This document shows, one piece after another, positions 61,462-64,000 of a stretch of DNA of 64,000 bases; position 1 is the first letter of the stretch; each line of letters starts with the position of its first letter. The notes under the pieces were generated by a model that saw only the letters and a program-made list of their open reading frames with translations, ran no database searches and had not been told where the DNA came from. The stretch comes from Algiphilus sp022763315 (GTDB lineage: Bacteria > Pseudomonadota > Gammaproteobacteria > Nevskiales > Nevskiaceae), in assembly GCF_965249985.1 (NCBI RefSeq), contig NZ_OZ252280.1. One strand, given 5' to 3'. The position numbers were made by a program, and so were the translations under genes.

Positions 61462-62079
61462 TCACTGCAGATCCGGCATCAGCCGGCGACGAATGAAATA
61501 GTCAACGCTGAGATAGCGCCCGGCGCCGACGAAGAACAGCGTCAGCAGCATCACAAAGTAGGTTGCGGCGAACTCGATCCCGTTGTTGCTGATGGCTATT
61601 CCGCCCTGTTCCGTGAGCCAAGCATAGTTACCGTGCTCCTGCAGAATGTTTTTCGCAACATCCAGCCGCTTGGCGGCTTCCTGGGCGGCTTCGCAGTTGA
61701 ACAGGCACGAGGCCGGATCGGCGATGGCCTGCCAGCCGTTCTTCCAGTGCACGGCAAAGGCGGCGACCAGCATGGTCACCATCAGCGGAATCGAGAACCA
61801 GCGCACCGCAACCCCGACGAGCAGGGCGATGGCGCCCAGCACTTCGGTATAGGCGGCGAGGAAGGCCATCAGCCACGGCATGGGCAGGCCCAGACCCCAT
61901 TCCGCATTGCCAAACCAGGCGACGGTATTGGCCGAAGGCAGCAGGCCGTCGAGTTTGTTGGTACCCGCCATCCAGAACACCGGCGCGAGATACAGGCGCA
62001 GCGCCAGCGGTGCGAGAAAATCGACCGCACGGGTGGCATCCAGCAGGCGTTGCAAACGGATCAAAAGGGGCATGGCCAT
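61462..62079 (-). CDS. DoxX-family membrane protein (HvfD-like)
   Basis: 205 aa inner-membrane protein with four or five helices: LALRLYLAPVFWMAGTNKLD (DoxX opening), MAFLAAYTEVLGAIALLVGV, IPLMVTMLVAAFAVHWKNGW and YFVMLLTLFFVGAGRYLSVD. DoxX proteins accompany HvfA/B/C in copper-RiPP loci. It is the first gene of the run, 72 bases before the precursor gene; two cysteines (ASCLFNCEAAQ) lie in a loop. Start ATG 62079, or Met3 at 62073 with better ribosome-site spacing. Confidence 0.88.
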   Translation of the reverse strand: MAMPLLIRLQRLLDATRAVDFLAPLALRLYLAPVFWMAGTNKLDGLLPSANTVAWFGNAEWGLGLPMPWLMAFLAAYTEVLGAIALLVGVAVRWFSIPLMVTMLVAAFAVHWKNGWQAIADPASCLFNCEAAQEAAKRLDVAKNILQEHGNYAWLTEQGGIAISNNGIEFAATYFVMLLTLFFVGAGRYLSVDYFIRRRLMPDLQ

Positions 62080-62239
62080 GTTCCTGTCTAAGTACGCCTA
62101 CGGTATCCACCGCCCAGCAGATGCCACAGGACGCAGAAACCGTTTTCCATGTTCCAGCGTCTGGGACCGGCATGGCAGCGCCTGGAGCCCACGTCCAGGG
62201 TATGCTCGCAGCATTACGAAACCGTGCCAGGTGCACGTC

Positions 62240-63160
62240 ATGAGTGACACGCCGGTTGAGGACCTCTTATCGACGGTGCTGCGCGCCTACAACCTGCGCG
62301 CGGGCATCTATGGGCATCCCGCGGTCTGCGGCGACTACCAGTTCGGCACCGCCGGCGATGGCAACGCCAGCTTCCATCTGCTGGGCACCGGGGAATGTTG
62401 GGTCCACACACGCACCGAAGCACCGATTCATATGCGCGCCGGCGATCTGATCGTGATGCCGCGCGATGCCTGGCACGTCATGCGCAGCAATGACCAACCG
62501 CCCGACACCGGCGCCATGCGCCAGCCCAAGGAGGGCGACGGCGGCTTTACCACCATGCTGTGCGGCCATTTCGACTTTGACTCCGGCCGCCACAACCCTG
62601 TGCTGGAAGCCCTGCCGGATATCATCCTGATCCGCGCCGACGCGGCCGGCGACCGCCTGCGCCACCTCGCCAACCTGATGATGATCGAGGTCGAGACCCA
62701 CGATCCGGGCCACGCCCCGGTGCTGGATCGCCTGGCCGACACCCTCTTTGTCATGGTGGTGCGCCATCACATCTTCTTCTCGGATGCCGAGCACCGCGGC
62801 CTGATCGCCGCACTGGCCGACCCGCGCCTGCGCAAGGCGCTGGACGCCATGCACCAGCGCCCCGGCGAAAACTGGACGCTGGAGCGGCTGGCGAGCGAAG
62901 CCGCCATGTCGCGCAGCGTCTTCGCGCAACGCTTCAACGAGGTGGTCGGCGCCACGCCCATCGACTATCTGACGCGCTGGCGCATGGTGCAGGCCGAGCG
63001 CATGCTGCGCGACCCGCGCGCCTCCGTGGCCAGCGTAATGGAGGACGTCGGCTACCAGACCGAGGCCGCCTTCCGCAAAGCCTTCAAGCGCGTGCACGGC
63101 TATGGCCCGGGCCGGCTGCGCCGCATGTTTCGACGGGGCGGCCGCAGCGACGCCGCCTGA
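62240..63160 (+). CDS. AraC family transcriptional regulator (cupin_6 type)
   Basis: 306 aa. N-terminal cupin sensor domain (about 10-190; FHLLGTGECWVHTR; RAGDLIVMPRDAWHVM) and C-terminal double helix-turn-helix of the AraC type (about 205-300; LERLASEAAMSRSVFAQRFN; VASVMEDVGYQTEAAFRKAF). Divergent from the DoxX gene by 160 bases, so it may control the RiPP genes, though no matched operator is obvious in that gap. ATG at 62240. Confidence 0.9.
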   Translation: MSDTPVEDLLSTVLRAYNLRAGIYGHPAVCGDYQFGTAGDGNASFHLLGTGECWVHTRTEAPIHMRAGDLIVMPRDAWHVMRSNDQPPDTGAMRQPKEGDGGFTTMLCGHFDFDSGRHNPVLEALPDIILIRADAAGDRLRHLANLMMIEVETHDPGHAPVLDRLADTLFVMVVRHHIFFSDAEHRGLIAALADPRLRKALDAMHQRPGENWTLERLASEAAMSRSVFAQRFNEVVGATPIDYLTRWRMVQAERMLRDPRASVASVMEDVGYQTEAAFRKAFKRVHGYGPGRLRRMFRRGGRSDAA

Positions 63161-63162
63161 CG

Positions 63163-64000
63163 CTACCGGCTGGGTATGAGCCCGATGTGGGTCAGCCAGT
63201 CGTCGATAGAACCGGCGCTGGTATCCGGGTCCTCCTGCATGAAGCAGTGGCCGCCGGGCAAGGCCTGGGCCTGCAGCCGCGGTTGCAGCCTGGCCGCACA
63301 ACGGGCCGAGGGCGCCATGAAGAAATAGCTTTGCTCGCCGTACAGAAACAGGGTAGGCACCTGCAGGCGCGGAATGTCGGACCACAAGTACAGCGGATTC
63401 TCGAAGATCTGCGCCTCCAGCTCCGGATCGCAGCACAGACGGCGCCGGTCGCCATCTTCACAGGTGGCGTGAGCGATGAAGGCATCCAGCGCTTCGTCGG
63501 TCCAGCCCTTGTAGATGCCGCGGCCTTCCAGCCCGTCGCGCGCCGCAGCGGCATCGGGCCAGGCCTCGCGCCGACGCCGCGCCGCTTTTGCCATCGGGTT
63601 CCGGTGCAGCGCCGCGGCCAGCTTGCTGCCCAGCCAGTAGCGGTGGGGCAGGATGATCGGGTCGAGCAGGATCAAGGCCGAAAAAGCCGCCGGCATCTGC
63701 GCCACCAGACGCAGGGACAGCGCCGCCCCGAAGCTGTGCCCGATGGCGACCAGCGGTGCGCTCGGCGCGCGCTCCCGCAACGCGGAGCGAATGCGGTGCA
63801 CGGTGCGCGACACACCGTCGAATTGGCGCGCGCGGTCGGATTCGCCGTGCCCGGCCAGATCATGCGTGATCAGCCCCAGCCGTGGATCAAGCCGCGACAG
63901 CATGGGCCAGTACACGCCGCCGCAGAAGCCATTGCCGGACAGCCAATGCAGGGTCGGAAACCCCGTTTGCGCGGCGCGACGGCGCCCGCGCACGGATACG
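63163..64000 (-). CDS. Alpha/beta hydrolase (N-terminal end outside window)
   Basis: At least 276 residues; the frame is open to base 64000, so the true start lies beyond the window. Alpha/beta-hydrolase marks: WLSGNGFCGGVY (oxyanion loop), ITHDLAGHGESD, the nucleophile elbow IGHSFGAALSLRLVA, LYGEQSYFF with the acid region, and PGGHCFMQEDP for the catalytic His. Substrate unknown. Its stop follows the convergent AraC gene by 2 bases. Confidence 0.88.
   Translation of the reverse strand, partial: VSVRGRRRAAQTGFPTLHWLSGNGFCGGVYWPMLSRLDPRLGLITHDLAGHGESDRARQFDGVSRTVHRIRSALRERAPSAPLVAIGHSFGAALSLRLVAQMPAAFSALILLDPIILPHRYWLGSKLAAALHRNPMAKAARRRREAWPDAAAARDGLEGRGIYKGWTDEALDAFIAHATCEDGDRRRLCCDPELEAQIFENPLYLWSDIPRLQVPTLFLYGEQSYFFMAPSARCAARLQPRLQAQALPGGHCFMQEDPDTSAGSIDDWLTHIGLIPSR

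Noticed and set aside
61044..61496. Cys/Arg-rich plus-strand frame over the precursor
   Set aside because: Antisense of the EGKCG repeats; repetitive only because the real gene is repetitive.

Overview
The window is GC-rich bacterial chromosome with dense, mostly operonic coding and no rRNA, tRNA or CRISPR that I could see. Gene content and order point to a gammaproteobacterium: argH beside algZ-algR-hemC-hemDX-hemY as in Pseudomonas, the rpsU-yqeY-dnaG-rpoD operon, glyQ-glyS, glnA-ntrBC with sigma-54 promoters, and cca next to a pteridine reductase. The secreted proteases, the ferritin-like/patatin/SDR/TetR genes and the intergenic repeat style suggest the Xanthomonadales-Nevskiales-Salinisphaerales side of the class; that placement is inference only.

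Layout. 1-4.8 kb: leuS (3' end outside the window), exopolyphosphatase, two small c-type cytochromes. 5.1-11.1 kb: the macromolecular synthesis operon on the minus strand with a good sigma-70 promoter, and tsaD-folB on the plus strand. 11.2-19.4 kb: a degenerate GmhB-like protein, glyS, glyQ, glnA, ntrB, ntrC. 19.4-28.2 kb: ndh, an EcsC protein, TANGO2/NRDE, a methylguanine methyltransferase, an MFS transporter, a pteridine reductase, cca and slt. 28.2-32.2 kb: TauE transporter, ATP sulfurylase, thioesterase, VOC protein, prolyl aminopeptidase. 32.3-42.7 kb: LysM lytic transglycosylase, patatin, SRPBCC-SDR fusion, TetR, copper chaperone, NAD epimerase, ferredoxin-type reductase, GlyGly-CTERM protease, methyltransferase. 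42.8-50.2 kb: hemY, hemDX fusion, hemC, algR, algZ, argH. 50.2-51.3 kb: a non-coding array of complex repeats. 51.3-62.1 kb: an uninterrupted run of minus-strand genes, then an AraC regulator and a partial alpha/beta hydrolase.

The most notable locus is that last run. It holds all four parts of an HvfABCD/bufferin-type RiPP system: a secreted precursor whose only eight cysteines sit in eight EGKCG motifs, an MNIO (DUF692) enzyme whose start codon overlaps the precursor stop, a DoxX membrane protein upstream and a DUF2063 partner protein. Here the DUF2063 gene lies about 4 kb from its enzyme gene, with a ferritin-like hydrolase, a patatin and a phospholipase-D-like protein between them, and overlaps a secreted metallo-beta-lactamase-fold gene. 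A divergent AraC-type gene may control it.

Other points of interest are a DnaG primase in which all four zinc-ligand positions (40, 43, 61, 64) are replaced by Ser, Ser, Asp, Ser; a HAD-phosphatase relative that has lost its catalytic aspartates; an ntrBC sigma-54 promoter with two NtrC-type sites whose predicted transcript would be almost leaderless; and several unusually tight gene overlaps.
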